IMG/VR virus record: IMGVR_UViG_3300017755_003289
Location: 1-36,749 of that record
Length of the DNA: 36,749 nucleotides
Reading direction: 5' to 3' (one strand)
Origin: a virus
Shown here: positions 13,430 to 20,551 of the stretch, one piece after another
Position numbering within the stretch: the stretch's first letter is position 1
Layout of the letters: each line of letters opens with the position of its first letter
Notes under the pieces: generated by a model
Databases searched by the model: none
Told to the model about the DNA's origin: nothing
The model's input: the letters and a program-made list of their open reading frames with translations, nothing else
Translations under genes and position numbers: made by a program

Positions 13430-14410
13430 TTAAACAAACTGCTGGTTGGCTTTGCGTATGTCTGCTGTGTTGGAGTCGTTCCATTTGAACTTGGCTCTGC
13501 TACAGGTATTGCACATCATGTTTTTCTTCTTGTCGTTGTAGGTAGTATCGTAAATCAATTTGTGGTACCGGGAAACATTTTCCCAAACACCACTAACACC
13601 AATATCAAACACATTACCAAAGTCTGTCTGTCCTGTAGCATCATCACAGCATAAAACTACCTGCCCGTCTACTAGCACTTCAAGTGTACGCAGTATCTTT
13701 CCATGCACCATGTCACAGCCTTTTATAAATTGTTTTTCAGATATCTTAAAATCTAGCCCATCTTCATCAAACTTGTTGTACACCAATCTGTTCTCTAACC
13801 AGTTAGTTTTCTTTTTTACTTTGCCGAGTGTTAGACTTTGTATTTCCTGGATCACAGGAGTGTAGTGTTTTTTTTCAGGATCTTGTATCTTGTGCTTAAC
13901 ACCAATATTCATCTTCTCACTAATGGAAGGATACTTGTCCTGTATCATCATCAGTCTTGCTTTTGTAACGTCCCAGTCCAGATCCATCCACTCTCTAATT
14001 TCTTCTTTGTTGTATCCTATAATGGATATGTTGATCCTGTCTATGGTCTCTATGTATTTTTCTATTAGGTCACATTTCTTCTCACCGAAGCTCACAGCGT
14101 TTGTGGTCAGGCTTATCTTGAGACCGTGACTCTGGCATATTTCAAAAATAAGTTCAAGGCTAGGGCACACCAACGGATCTGAATACCTCCATGGTTTTAT
14201 TATTGTTTTGCCAGGATCTATGTTGTGCTTCTTTATACCGTCTGCAAAATCTTCAAGCAATAATTCAACTTGTTCGTCTGACATCCTCTTGCCTCGGTAT
14301 TCCTTGTCTTTTTCTAGATAGGTGTATGGGCAACAGAAACATTTTGCATTGCAAAGATTGATAGGTTCAAACGCAAGTTCAATTGGTGTGGGCAGTGTAA
14401 GATCAAACAT
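13430..14410 (-). CDS. Radical SAM enzyme with SPASM-type C-terminus
   Basis: The 326-aa protein has the radical-SAM cluster motif CX3CX2C at C20, C24 and C27 (LCNAKCFCCPY), then LTTNA around residue 98 for SAM binding. The C-terminal region has further cysteines (KGCDMVHG, VVLCCDDA, MMCNTC) in a SPASM-like arrangement for auxiliary Fe-S clusters. SPASM enzymes modify peptides, sugars or amino-glycosides. It overlaps the upstream FkbM gene by 8 nt. Fe-S demand may connect it to the MIP18-like protein at 5373. Confidence 0.85.
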   Translation of the reverse strand: MFDLTLPTPIELAFEPINLCNAKCFCCPYTYLEKDKEYRGKRMSDEQVELLLEDFADGIKKHNIDPGKTIIKPWRYSDPLVCPSLELIFEICQSHGLKISLTTNAVSFGEKKCDLIEKYIETIDRINISIIGYNKEEIREWMDLDWDVTKARLMMIQDKYPSISEKMNIGVKHKIQDPEKKHYTPVIQEIQSLTLGKVKKKTNWLENRLVYNKFDEDGLDFKISEKQFIKGCDMVHGKILRTLEVLVDGQVVLCCDDATGQTDFGNVFDIGVSGVWENVSRYHKLIYDTTYNDKKKNMMCNTCSRAKFKWNDSNTADIRKANQQFV

Positions 14411-15005
14411 GAGTCAATACCCAATCATCCATTCCGTCATAGTCCACAATCTTATAATTATTTTTAGTAAGCCACTCGAGTGCTTGGAATTCCAACCCCT
14501 TGTTAGTTTGCTCTACCACTTTGTTCTGTTCTATCACAATAAGAGGTTTACATCTTGATAACGTTTCTGTTGATCCTTGTAGGACTGCCAGCTCGTCTCC
14601 CTCAACATCGATCTTGATGTAATCCACATCAGTAAAATTAAAACTGTCTAGCGTCCTAAGATCAACTGTTGTTTTTTCTTTATTGGTCATCACCACTCCT
14701 GTGGATGCTCCCCAGTAATCTGTTTGTCCGTTTTCTTCCCCCAATGCCACTTGATGGAAGTTGACTCGCTCCTTATCAAGCAGTCTCCACCTTAACCAAT
14801 TCCTCATATCAAACGCCTCAACTTGCTCAAAGTCTCGCAACAGCTCGTGTGTGAAATTACCTACTTTACATCCAACATCAATAGCTCTCCTGAACTGAAG
14901 GAGATGTTTTCGTGATATGCTGTAGGTATGAGCACACTGACCATTGCAATGGTATATCCTGTCACGTGCGGCTGTATCTAGGCTGTTCTGTCGATAGTCT
15001 GTCAT
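14403..15005 (-). CDS. FkbM-family methyltransferase
   Basis: The 200-aa protein has SAM motif RAIDVGCKVGNFT (about residues 40-52) and the FkbM signature VDYIKIDVEGDELAVLQGS (about residues 127-145). It differs strongly from the FkbM at 9768, so the two may act on different hydroxyls. The start makes an ATGA overlap with the upstream lipoprotein gene. GC content and codon use look somewhat higher here and in the radical SAM gene than in the three oxygenase genes. Confidence 0.82.
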   Translation of the reverse strand: MTDYRQNSLDTAARDRIYHCNGQCAHTYSISRKHLLQFRRAIDVGCKVGNFTHELLRDFEQVEAFDMRNWLRWRLLDKERVNFHQVALGEENGQTDYWGASTGVVMTNKEKTTVDLRTLDSFNFTDVDYIKIDVEGDELAVLQGSTETLSRCKPLIVIEQNKVVEQTNKGLEFQALEWLTKNNYKIVDYDGMDDWVLTHV

Positions 15006-15256
15006 TCACTATCCATTTCTTCAAACTCTTTAGTAATATCTTCTTCTTGGTGTTTATTTTTTATTTTTGGACAACTGTCTGGAGCAAACATACAACCAAG
15101 TACTCTGCCAATTGATCCGTCATAGATATTTTGGTTTGGTTGTTGTTTAGTAATAACTTCTTTTTTACCAGCACACCCAATTACAGAAAACAAAACTATT
15201 AAAAGAAATAATACAATAGTAAGTCGAGTCATCAGATTTTCAAAGCTGTTTTTCAT
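15002..15256 (-). CDS. Small lipoprotein heading the modification operon
   Basis: The 84-aa protein has a hydrophobic signal and lipobox VIGCAG (start at 15256 or 15232). The mature part carries GRVLGCMFAPDSCP, with a C-x7-C pair, and an acidic tail. I do not recognise a characterised family. It is the first gene of the minus-strand operon 15256-9509 and overlaps the FkbM gene at ATGA. Confidence 0.6.
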   Translation of the reverse strand: MKNSFENLMTRLTIVLFLLIVLFSVIGCAGKKEVITKQQPNQNIYDGSIGRVLGCMFAPDSCPKIKNKHQEEDITKEFEEMDSE

Positions 15257-15288
15257 AATTGATATATATTTACTACAAATTTAACCGA

Positions 15289-15317
15289 TTGACAAATCTA
15301 CAGAGAAAGTATAATAT
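15289..15317 (+). promoter_or_regulatory. sigma70-like promoter giving a leaderless start
   Basis: TTGACA (15289-15294) with either TAATAT (15312-15317, 17-bp spacer) or TATAAT (15310-15315, 15-bp spacer). Predicted +1 is 15322-15324; the ATG is at 15324. No Shine-Dalgarno sequence is possible on such a transcript. Confidence 0.7.
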
Positions 15318-15323
15318 TAAGTT

Positions 15324-15599
15324 ATGATAACAGAATTCACACATGGAATACAAGGAGCCGTAAAAGGTCTTATTAAAAGATCAAGTTTGCTCCTTGCATT
15401 GATATACACTTTAGGTCATATATGTATTGCTATGATGGTAGTAAGCTCTATGACAGGAGCAAGTCTATGGGAAGCAGGAGCAGTAGCATTAGTAGAACCT
15501 TCTATTAATGGTGTATGGTTTTATGTGTTACATAGATGGTGGGCATCAAAAACCGTGCATAATGCTAAAATTAAGCAGAGTAAAAAGAGAACAAAGTAG
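15324..15599 (+). CDS. DUF2061-family membrane protein
   Basis: The 91-aa protein fits DUF2061: a basic N-terminus, two membrane helices (about residues 21-40 and 47-70) with EAGAVALVEPSINGVWFY, then the conserved LHRWW near the end. DUF2061 proteins are small inner-membrane proteins without a settled function. It stands alone with its own promoter and a likely terminator, inside a minus-strand region, which marks it as a single-gene cargo unit. Confidence 0.75.
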   Translation: MITEFTHGIQGAVKGLIKRSSLLLALIYTLGHICIAMMVVSSMTGASLWEAGAVALVEPSINGVWFYVLHRWWASKTVHNAKIKQSKKRTK

Positions 15600-15630
15600 A
15601 TTACTTGATTAAGGTTTACCAGCACTGTAC

Positions 15631-15660
15631 GCCGCTTAAAACACGTTTAAACCGGCTTTT
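15631..15660 (+). terminator. Likely rho-independent terminator
   Basis: GCCG (15631-15634) pairs with CGGC (15653-15656), with TTAAA/TTTAA inside, a 5-nt loop region and a TTTT run at 15657-15660. It lies 31 nt after the DUF2061 stop and before tRNA-Thr. Confidence 0.5.
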
Positions 15661-15689
15661 ATATGCACATATAATTGCTAATATACAAG

Positions 15690-15765
15690 GCCCCTTTAGC
15701 TCAGTTGGTAGAGCAACTGATTTGTAATCAGTAGGTCGTCTGTTCGAATCGGACAAGGGGCACCA
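15690..15765 (+). tRNA. tRNA-Thr (UGU)
   Basis: Acceptor GCCCCTT pairs with AAGGGGC. D-arm GCTC/GAGC, anticodon arm ACTGA-TTTGTAA-TCAGT gives UGU, T-loop TTCGAAT, discriminator A and encoded CCA (15763-15765). TATAAT at 15670-15675 may be its -10 box. It reads ACA. Confidence 0.95.
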
Positions 15766-15814
15766 GACCAAATAATACCAAAATAACCATATTCACCAAA
15801 AATACCAAACAAGA

Positions 15815-16003
15815 TTATGTGCCTACTGATCCAACAGGCTTACATTGATATTCTACCGTATCCCATTTTCCGTCTATAGGTATATTAGAATACACAGGCA
15901 ACATTTGGTCACATTCTATTTCAGTATCAAACCATTGAACGTCTTGCTCAATGCAGGTTGATCCTAAACACACAGTTAACAGAATATGCCAAACTATTTC
16001 CAT
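15815..16003 (-). CDS. Small exported protein with a cysteine pair
   Basis: The 62-aa protein begins MEIVWHILLTVCLGSTCIEQ, signal-like with a G-S/T turn, and has two later cysteines (EIECDQML and YQCKPVG) about 22 residues apart. It is the shortest member of the group at 3110, 5772 and 9509. A strong GGGGAGG ribosome-binding site precedes it and its ATG overlaps the stop of a 24-codon frame upstream (TAATG). Confidence 0.6.
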   Translation of the reverse strand: MEIVWHILLTVCLGSTCIEQDVQWFDTEIECDQMLPVYSNIPIDGKWDTVEYQCKPVGSVGT

Positions 16004-16077
16004 TAATTCCTCCCCATGTGTTTAGGACCGTGATCACGACTAATCCAATCTAATAATCTATACCAATTCTTACGCAC
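16003..16077 (-). CDS. Possible 24-aa peptide after the Rieske gene
   Basis: A GTG-started frame overlaps the end of the Rieske-type gene by 8 nt and ends in TAATG with the next gene. The sequence VRKNWYRLLDWISRDHGPKH is protein-like (Trp, Arg and amphipathic) rather than random AT-rich translation. It may be a coupling peptide or the remnant of a longer protein. No clear ribosome-binding site is seen. Confidence 0.35.
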   Translation of the reverse strand: MRKNWYRLLDWISRDHGPKHMGRN

Positions 16078-17128
16078 GGTATGGATCTAGATTTAGATAC
16101 TTCCCCCATTCGGTATAATAGTGTCGCATACCGACTTCGTCGTGTATAGTTCCGTTCTCGTGTCTACCATGCAGTATACGTCTGTTCTCTGTGCCTTCAC
16201 GCATTGTTGTTCCTTGCCCAGCCACTCCTATTAGGTCTTCGTGTAGGTTACGTCCAAACGGTCCCCATATTGAGTTGTGATGGTTAACACGAGTTAATCT
16301 TTCTTCTGGTGTGTCTTTGCGTAGTCCATATCCTCTAAACTCTATTAGTACTTTGTTTGGTCCTAGTGGAGTTACTGAGTCTGAACGATATGCACTTCCT
16401 CGTAGGTTAAAATTGAATCCTGGAAATAGGTCAACCATGTACCACTGGTTGGGCGGCAGGTTAGGAAAAGATAATTCTCCGCGGTCTTCAAAACCGTCAT
16501 ACTCAGTATAGTTAACAGTAAAGCTAGACACGTTGACATGACCATTATCAAAAGGAACATTTTTTCTAGCGAAGTACTCATCATTGAATCCCGACACACG
16601 ATTGAAGTAGTGCATGAAGTCATGATAAAATTCTGAGTTGGTATCATGCCACAACTTGTAATTGGTATTGATGACTGCTTTGTGATAATGAAATACTTCT
16701 AGTTCTTCTGTGTCAATAGCATCAGCAATACAATCAAATGCACCTGCTGTCCATTCATCTACAGACTGCGTAGGATTAGGATCAAGTGTTACCCATACCA
16801 TTCCTCCGTGCTTTACTTCACAGTGTAGTTTAGGTTCAACTGTTACAACAGGTGCTTTAAATGTACCGCTTGGTTGACTAACTCCATAGTTTCGCCATGC
16901 ATGAACACGTTTGCCAGTGTTGTATGCAAGTACGTTTACACCTGCTATCTGTGAAGTTCTAAAGTCTCCTTGTTTATACATTTCACTAATGTGACATATA
17001 GGAACCCAAACCTTACTAAAGATCTGTTCTTGTTCTTGTGCAAATATTTCGTAGTTGTTGTAGCATCTGCTACTGATAGACTCTACCTGTGGGGCTTTTA
17101 GCCATTGAGTGTGATTACGAGGTGGCAT
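16070..17128 (-). CDS. Rieske-type oxygenase alpha-subunit-like protein lacking Rieske cluster ligands
   Basis: The 352-aa protein keeps the catalytic domain of Rieske non-heme iron oxygenases: YKLWHDTNSEFYHDFMH supplies H169 and H173, and RNLHEDLIGV supplies D298, the 2-His-1-carboxylate iron site. The N-terminal half follows the Rieske-domain layout (SKVWVPICHISEM, RVHAWRNYG, GGMVWVTLDP), but where C-x-H and C-x2-H should bind the [2Fe-2S] cluster it reads HAWRNYGVSQPSGTF and is shortened. Its only cysteines (22, 45, 103, 133) do not form the motif. The normal electron route is therefore missing. AAGGAG precedes the ATG. fpr lies upstream in the same orientation. I infer an altered or regulatory enzyme. 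Confidence 0.78.
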   Translation of the reverse strand: MPPRNHTQWLKAPQVESISSRCYNNYEIFAQEQEQIFSKVWVPICHISEMYKQGDFRTSQIAGVNVLAYNTGKRVHAWRNYGVSQPSGTFKAPVVTVEPKLHCEVKHGGMVWVTLDPNPTQSVDEWTAGAFDCIADAIDTEELEVFHYHKAVINTNYKLWHDTNSEFYHDFMHYFNRVSGFNDEYFARKNVPFDNGHVNVSSFTVNYTEYDGFEDRGELSFPNLPPNQWYMVDLFPGFNFNLRGSAYRSDSVTPLGPNKVLIEFRGYGLRKDTPEERLTRVNHHNSIWGPFGRNLHEDLIGVAGQGTTMREGTENRRILHGRHENGTIHDEVGMRHYYTEWGKYLNLDPYRA

Positions 17129-17211
17129 GAATTGCTCTCCTTACTTTGCAATATATTTAATTCAATATAACACATAAACAAAGCACAGTCTAATAGTGTG
17201 CATCTATTAGG

Positions 17212-17604
17212 TTATAGATTTGTTTCAGACATCTGTACTTTGGTACGACGCCTGCGTTTCTTTTTCTTCCTAACACCGGTCCTACGTTCCTCTGCCATCT
17301 CTGCTTCAACCTGGATACGAGCTATTCGAGCCTCTTCCCAAACTCGAGCTCTTCTTTCGTTGAACACTCTTTGATCTTCTGCTGTGTCATATCTTTCTTT
17401 GACACCAATGTTGTCCCAATCCTTCATACGCATATTGATTTTGGTTTGCATAATACCTGTGCTCAACGAAACTCGCTTGTAGCCTTTTACCACCCAACAC
17501 AGTCTGTATCCACACACAGGCCATCGTTTGTCCCACAGTTTTAAATACCACAGTTCTGCTTTCAGCCACTTCTTTCCTGAGGGTCGATCTTTGATTGAGT
17601 TCAT
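17212..17604 (-). CDS. Hypothetical basic protein, 130 aa
   Basis: I do not recognise it. The N-terminal half is Trp/Lys-rich (KKWLKAELWYLKLWDKRWP) with two cysteines; the C-terminal half is a charged helix (RRARVWEEARIARIQVEAEM) ending in a run of Lys/Arg (RKKKKRRRR). It may bind nucleic acid. AGGA lies about 9 nt before the ATG. It lies between fpr and the Rieske-type gene. A competing frame (17387-17689) overlaps fpr and looks less protein-like. Confidence 0.5.
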   Translation of the reverse strand: MNSIKDRPSGKKWLKAELWYLKLWDKRWPVCGYRLCWVVKGYKRVSLSTGIMQTKINMRMKDWDNIGVKERYDTAEDQRVFNERRARVWEEARIARIQVEAEMAEERRTGVRKKKKRRRRTKVQMSETNL

Positions 17605-17625
17605 GATGTAGTTCCTTGTTGCTGT

Positions 17626-18366
17626 TTAGGCCGCGAATGCTTTTTCGTACACAAAGTTGCCAATGGCAGAGTGTGATCCCACAGTCCATCCACCCTGTTT
17701 CATAGTGTCGATCATCTGTCTGTTGAAGTCAGGTCCGCCACATATCATAACAGAATCTGTTTCAGGTTTCCATGGATCTGTCTGCAATGCTTCAAACACT
17801 TTGCCTGAATCAATGAGATCTGTTATTCTTCCTGTGTTTGGAAATGCACTGTCTCTAGTAGTGGTAGGAAAATATTGCAGTCGCGGTGTTTCTGTGCCTG
17901 CTGTGAGATACATAAAGAAATCTCTGTATGCAAGGTCTTCTTGTTGTCTTACTGTGTGACATACAAATATTTTGTTGAATCTAGTATACGTTGCTGGATC
18001 TCGACAGATACTAACAAAAGGTGCAATACCTGTGCCTGTAGCAATCATCCACAGGTTTGTTTTAGGTGTTAGTATGTCAGCCAACAGTGTGCCAGTTGCT
18101 TTAGGAGCCACTGTTACAGAGTCTCCCACTTTGATATCTTTTAACTTTGACGTTAGCGGACCATCCGGCACAATAACTGATAAGAATTCCAAATAGTCTT
18201 CACCTGGGCCACTCACCATTGAATAGGCTCGAAACAACTTGGTTCCGGGCAATCCAATCATTGTGAATTCTCCAGCTTCAAATCTAAAACTTGCCGATCG
18301 AGTAGTTTTGAACGAAAACAATCCGGAATTGATATGATTTACTTCTGTTACAGTTTCTGTTAGCAT
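17626..18366 (-). CDS. fpr: Ferredoxin/flavodoxin-NADP+ reductase
   Basis: The ~246-aa protein is a bacterial FNR: FAD-binding RAYSMVS (about residues 47-53), NADP-binding MIATGTGIAPF and VMICGGPDF, and the C-terminal VYEKAFAA, as in the alphaproteobacterial FPR subclass (ending in EKAF). It passes electrons between NADPH and ferredoxin or flavodoxin. The frame is open to 18429, but the ATG at 18366 begins the conserved region and coincides with the predicted +1 of the promoter at 18373-18401. It leads the unit fpr-17212-Rieske-type gene. It could feed the non-heme oxygenase directly or via a host ferredoxin. Confidence 0.88.
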   Translation of the reverse strand: MLTETVTEVNHINSGLFSFKTTRSASFRFEAGEFTMIGLPGTKLFRAYSMVSGPGEDYLEFLSVIVPDGPLTSKLKDIKVGDSVTVAPKATGTLLADILTPKTNLWMIATGTGIAPFVSICRDPATYTRFNKIFVCHTVRQQEDLAYRDFFMYLTAGTETPRLQYFPTTTRDSAFPNTGRITDLIDSGKVFEALQTDPWKPETDSVMICGGPDFNRQMIDTMKQGGWTVGSHSAIGNFVYEKAFAA

Positions 18367-18372
18367 TATTAT

Positions 18373-18401
18373 AATATACAGCCTTTCTTCGAGTGTGTCA
18401 A
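18373..18401 (-). promoter_or_regulatory. sigma70-like promoter giving a leaderless fpr transcript
   Basis: On the minus strand, TTGACA (18401-18396), 17-bp spacer, TATATT (18378-18373). The predicted +1 falls on 18366, the A of the fpr ATG. The GCGTAAA repeats lie 44-106 bp further upstream. Confidence 0.7.
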
Positions 18402-18444
18402 CATTAAATTTATTATTATAGAAACTCAACGAGGCGGAAATCGT

Positions 18445-18507
18445 TTTACGCTTATTTACGCTTACGCATTTCTAAAATTTACGCTTTACGCAAAATTATT
18501 TTTACGC
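18445..18507. repeat. Cluster of six TTTACGC repeats
   Basis: Five exact copies of TTTACGC start at 18445, 18455, 18478, 18485 and 18501, with a sixth near-copy, CTTACGC, at 18461. All are in one orientation, within 63 bp. The region lies upstream of the fpr promoter and overlaps the end of the 18486 gene. Iteron-like direct repeats suggest a protein-binding array: operator, enhancer or origin element. Confidence 0.7.
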
Positions 18508-18695
18508 GATTGCATCGCTTTGTTCCCCCATGCCTCTGGACATATACTTTTCATTGCATTAATAATTTCTTCTGCTGTCCACGTTCCGTACATCTTTTTG
18601 TGCATGAATGCTTTTTGCTTATCCAATTCAATTTCGTTATGTAATTCTTTAACAAATGTTTCTAAGTACTCTTGCTCGGTTAATGTTTCTTTCAT
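18486..18695 (-). CDS. Hypothetical helical protein, 69 aa
   Basis: Not recognised. Charged and helical (MKETLTEQEYLETFVKELHN), with WTAEEIINAMKS and one cysteine. It starts 17 bp after the btuB-like stop and is probably the third gene of the riboswitch-controlled transcript. Its stop codon lies inside the TTTACGC repeat cluster. Confidence 0.55.
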   Translation of the reverse strand: MKETLTEQEYLETFVKELHNEIELDKQKAFMHKKMYGTWTAEEIINAMKSICPEAWGNKAMQSRKNNFA

Positions 18696-18712
18696 TTTAT
18701 ATACAAATTATA

Positions 18713-20551
18713 CTAGAACTTCAGTTTGTATGTCAACAGCATATTCCTTCCATGTTGTGCATAACCATCTGGTCTTTCGTACGTTTCGTCTAGTGCATTG
18801 TTCAATGAGAACACTATATTAGACTTATCGTTTATTTGATAGTTTGTATGGAAATTTGCAACACCAACTGATGGTTTCATTATTGTTGCATAAGTGGTAG
18901 AGTCTATGTCCAGGTGTTCTCCTGTGTACAGATACTCTGCAGTGTTAGTCCACTTGTCCATGTTCCAATCAACAGCAGTTAGTCCTAACCATTTTGGTCT
19001 TCTAGTTACTGAAGTGTTAGTACTGTCCTCTGCTACTGTCCATGTTGCATTGTTTCTCCAATAAACATTTTCAGCAATCAGACTGTTGAACTTCACTTCT
19101 GCACCATGTCTGTTTGATGTGCCCGAAGCATTGGAGTATGTGCTGTTACCATACGTTATTAGATTTTGTAAATCAGTTGTGAAGTAAACAACGTCCAACA
19201 CACTGTTGTTGAAACTGTATTCAAATCCAATGTCCATTGTCTCTGCCTCTTCTGGCTGTCGGTTTGGGTTTCCGTTGTAACCGTAGTTGTCGGAACCGTG
19301 CATTTCATACAGGGTAGGAGTCTTCACAGATGTTGCATAGTTGCTCTTTAATTTCAATGCGCCTGTTAGGTCGTAAGTTCCGCCCAGTCTGTATGTGGTG
19401 TAGTCACTAAACAGACTTGGATCATCTTGTCTGATACCTGCTGACACTAACAACTTGTCTGATGCTATAAAGTTACCGTTAACAAAGTATCCTATGTTCT
19501 CGCCATTAGTGTCTACTTTGGCAGTGTAACTTCCAGTGTTGTTGAATGAACCATCAAAATATTCATACTCTATGCCTGGTGTGATGTCATACTTGTTTTT
19601 CAGTATAGTATTTGTTAACAACACAGTGTTACTAGTAGAATCATATGTGTCTACCTCTGTGCCATTAACATACTCTCTGTCGTACTCTGTACGAGAAAAT
19701 GTAATGTTGTAAAACCCAAGACTATTGTCTACCTTGCTTGACAGTTGATAAAGATTCATATCACTCTCAGCAGTGTAGTCAAGGTCGTCACTGCCACTAG
19801 CGTCTAGATCTGAATCACTTGTTCTTCTGATCAATGTTGATCTTATTTCAAGACCATCATACTTACTTTTTGTGTTAACTGTAATATTGTTTGCATCAAA
19901 TCCATCTTTCTCTGTTCCAGCCGGTGCAATAGATATACCATCAGATTTTGTTCCGTCCGCTATCATGCTGATAGAATGATTGTTGATATCTCTGTGTATC
20001 TTGAGTGTTATACCTTTGGTGTTGTTGGATCCTATTGTTGTAGATATGCTGTTGGCATAACTGTCTGTTGTTATAAAGTTTATTACTCCACCAACTGCGT
20101 TAGCACCATACAGTGTACCTTGCGATCCTTTGACTACTTGTATTCCTGTAACGTGTTTTATAAAGTCAGAACCTATATCGTGCAGTCCGCCTGTTGTAGA
20201 ATGGTCTTTGATTGCAACACCGTTAATAGCAACCATTGTATGATTAGAGTTCATGCCTCTCATGAACACTGATGTTTGCTGTCCTGTGGGACCAGACTGT
20301 ACAACATTCAATCCAGTTATTCTGGCTATTGCTTGTACTGTATCTATAGTGTTTGTGTTCTCAATAGTGTACTGATCAATATAGTCTACACTCATTGATT
20401 CTGTTGTAAGGACACTTGGATCTCTCAGTACGAATTTTGTTATTTTTATGCATGGAGTATTATCCTCCCATACACATTCTTTAGATTGCTCTGCCTGTGA
20501 CCCTGTGTGGAAAAACAATAATGTTAAGACTGCTAGTAATGTTTTCTTCAT
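18713..20551 (-). CDS. btuB: TonB-dependent outer-membrane receptor, BtuB-like (cobalamin)
   Basis: The ~612-aa protein has a signal peptide (MKKTLLAVLTLLFFHTGSQA), a plug domain (IDTVQAIARITGLNV; VFMRGMNSNHTMVAINGVAI; QVVKGSQGTLYGANAVGGVI) and an alternating beta-barrel ending in LTYKLKF with terminal Phe, as outer-membrane barrels need. The plug motifs are canonical for TonB-dependent receptors. Substrate B12 is inferred from the cobalamin riboswitch upstream. AAGGAG before the ATG at 20551 fixes the start. Size is close to E. coli BtuB (594 mature aa). The gene overlaps the previous one by 71 nt. A complete receptor on a phage genome is exceptional. Confidence 0.85.
   Translation of the reverse strand: MKKTLLAVLTLLFFHTGSQAEQSKECVWEDNTPCIKITKFVLRDPSVLTTESMSVDYIDQYTIENTNTIDTVQAIARITGLNVVQSGPTGQQTSVFMRGMNSNHTMVAINGVAIKDHSTTGGLHDIGSDFIKHVTGIQVVKGSQGTLYGANAVGGVINFITTDSYANSISTTIGSNNTKGITLKIHRDINNHSISMIADGTKSDGISIAPAGTEKDGFDANNITVNTKSKYDGLEIRSTLIRRTSDSDLDASGSDDLDYTAESDMNLYQLSSKVDNSLGFYNITFSRTEYDREYVNGTEVDTYDSTSNTVLLTNTILKNKYDITPGIEYEYFDGSFNNTGSYTAKVDTNGENIGYFVNGNFIASDKLLVSAGIRQDDPSLFSDYTTYRLGGTYDLTGALKLKSNYATSVKTPTLYEMHGSDNYGYNGNPNRQPEEAETMDIGFEYSFNNSVLDVVYFTTDLQNLITYGNSTYSNASGTSNRHGAEVKFNSLIAENVYWRNNATWTVAEDSTNTSVTRRPKWLGLTAVDWNMDKWTNTAEYLYTGEHLDIDSTTYATIMKPSVGVANFHTNYQINDKSNIVFSLNNALDETYERPDGYAQHGRNMLLTYKLKF

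Noticed and set aside
13560-14129. Plus-strand frames opposite the radical SAM gene
   Set aside because: They are shadows of a strongly conserved minus-strand gene.
17387-17689. Alternative 100-aa minus-strand frame between fpr and the basic protein
   Set aside because: It overlaps the end of fpr and the basic protein in another frame, and its translation lacks protein-like pattern compared with 17212-17604.
18445-18507. CRISPR array
   Set aside because: The units are only 7 bp with irregular 0-10 bp gaps; no 25-35 bp repeats or spacers.
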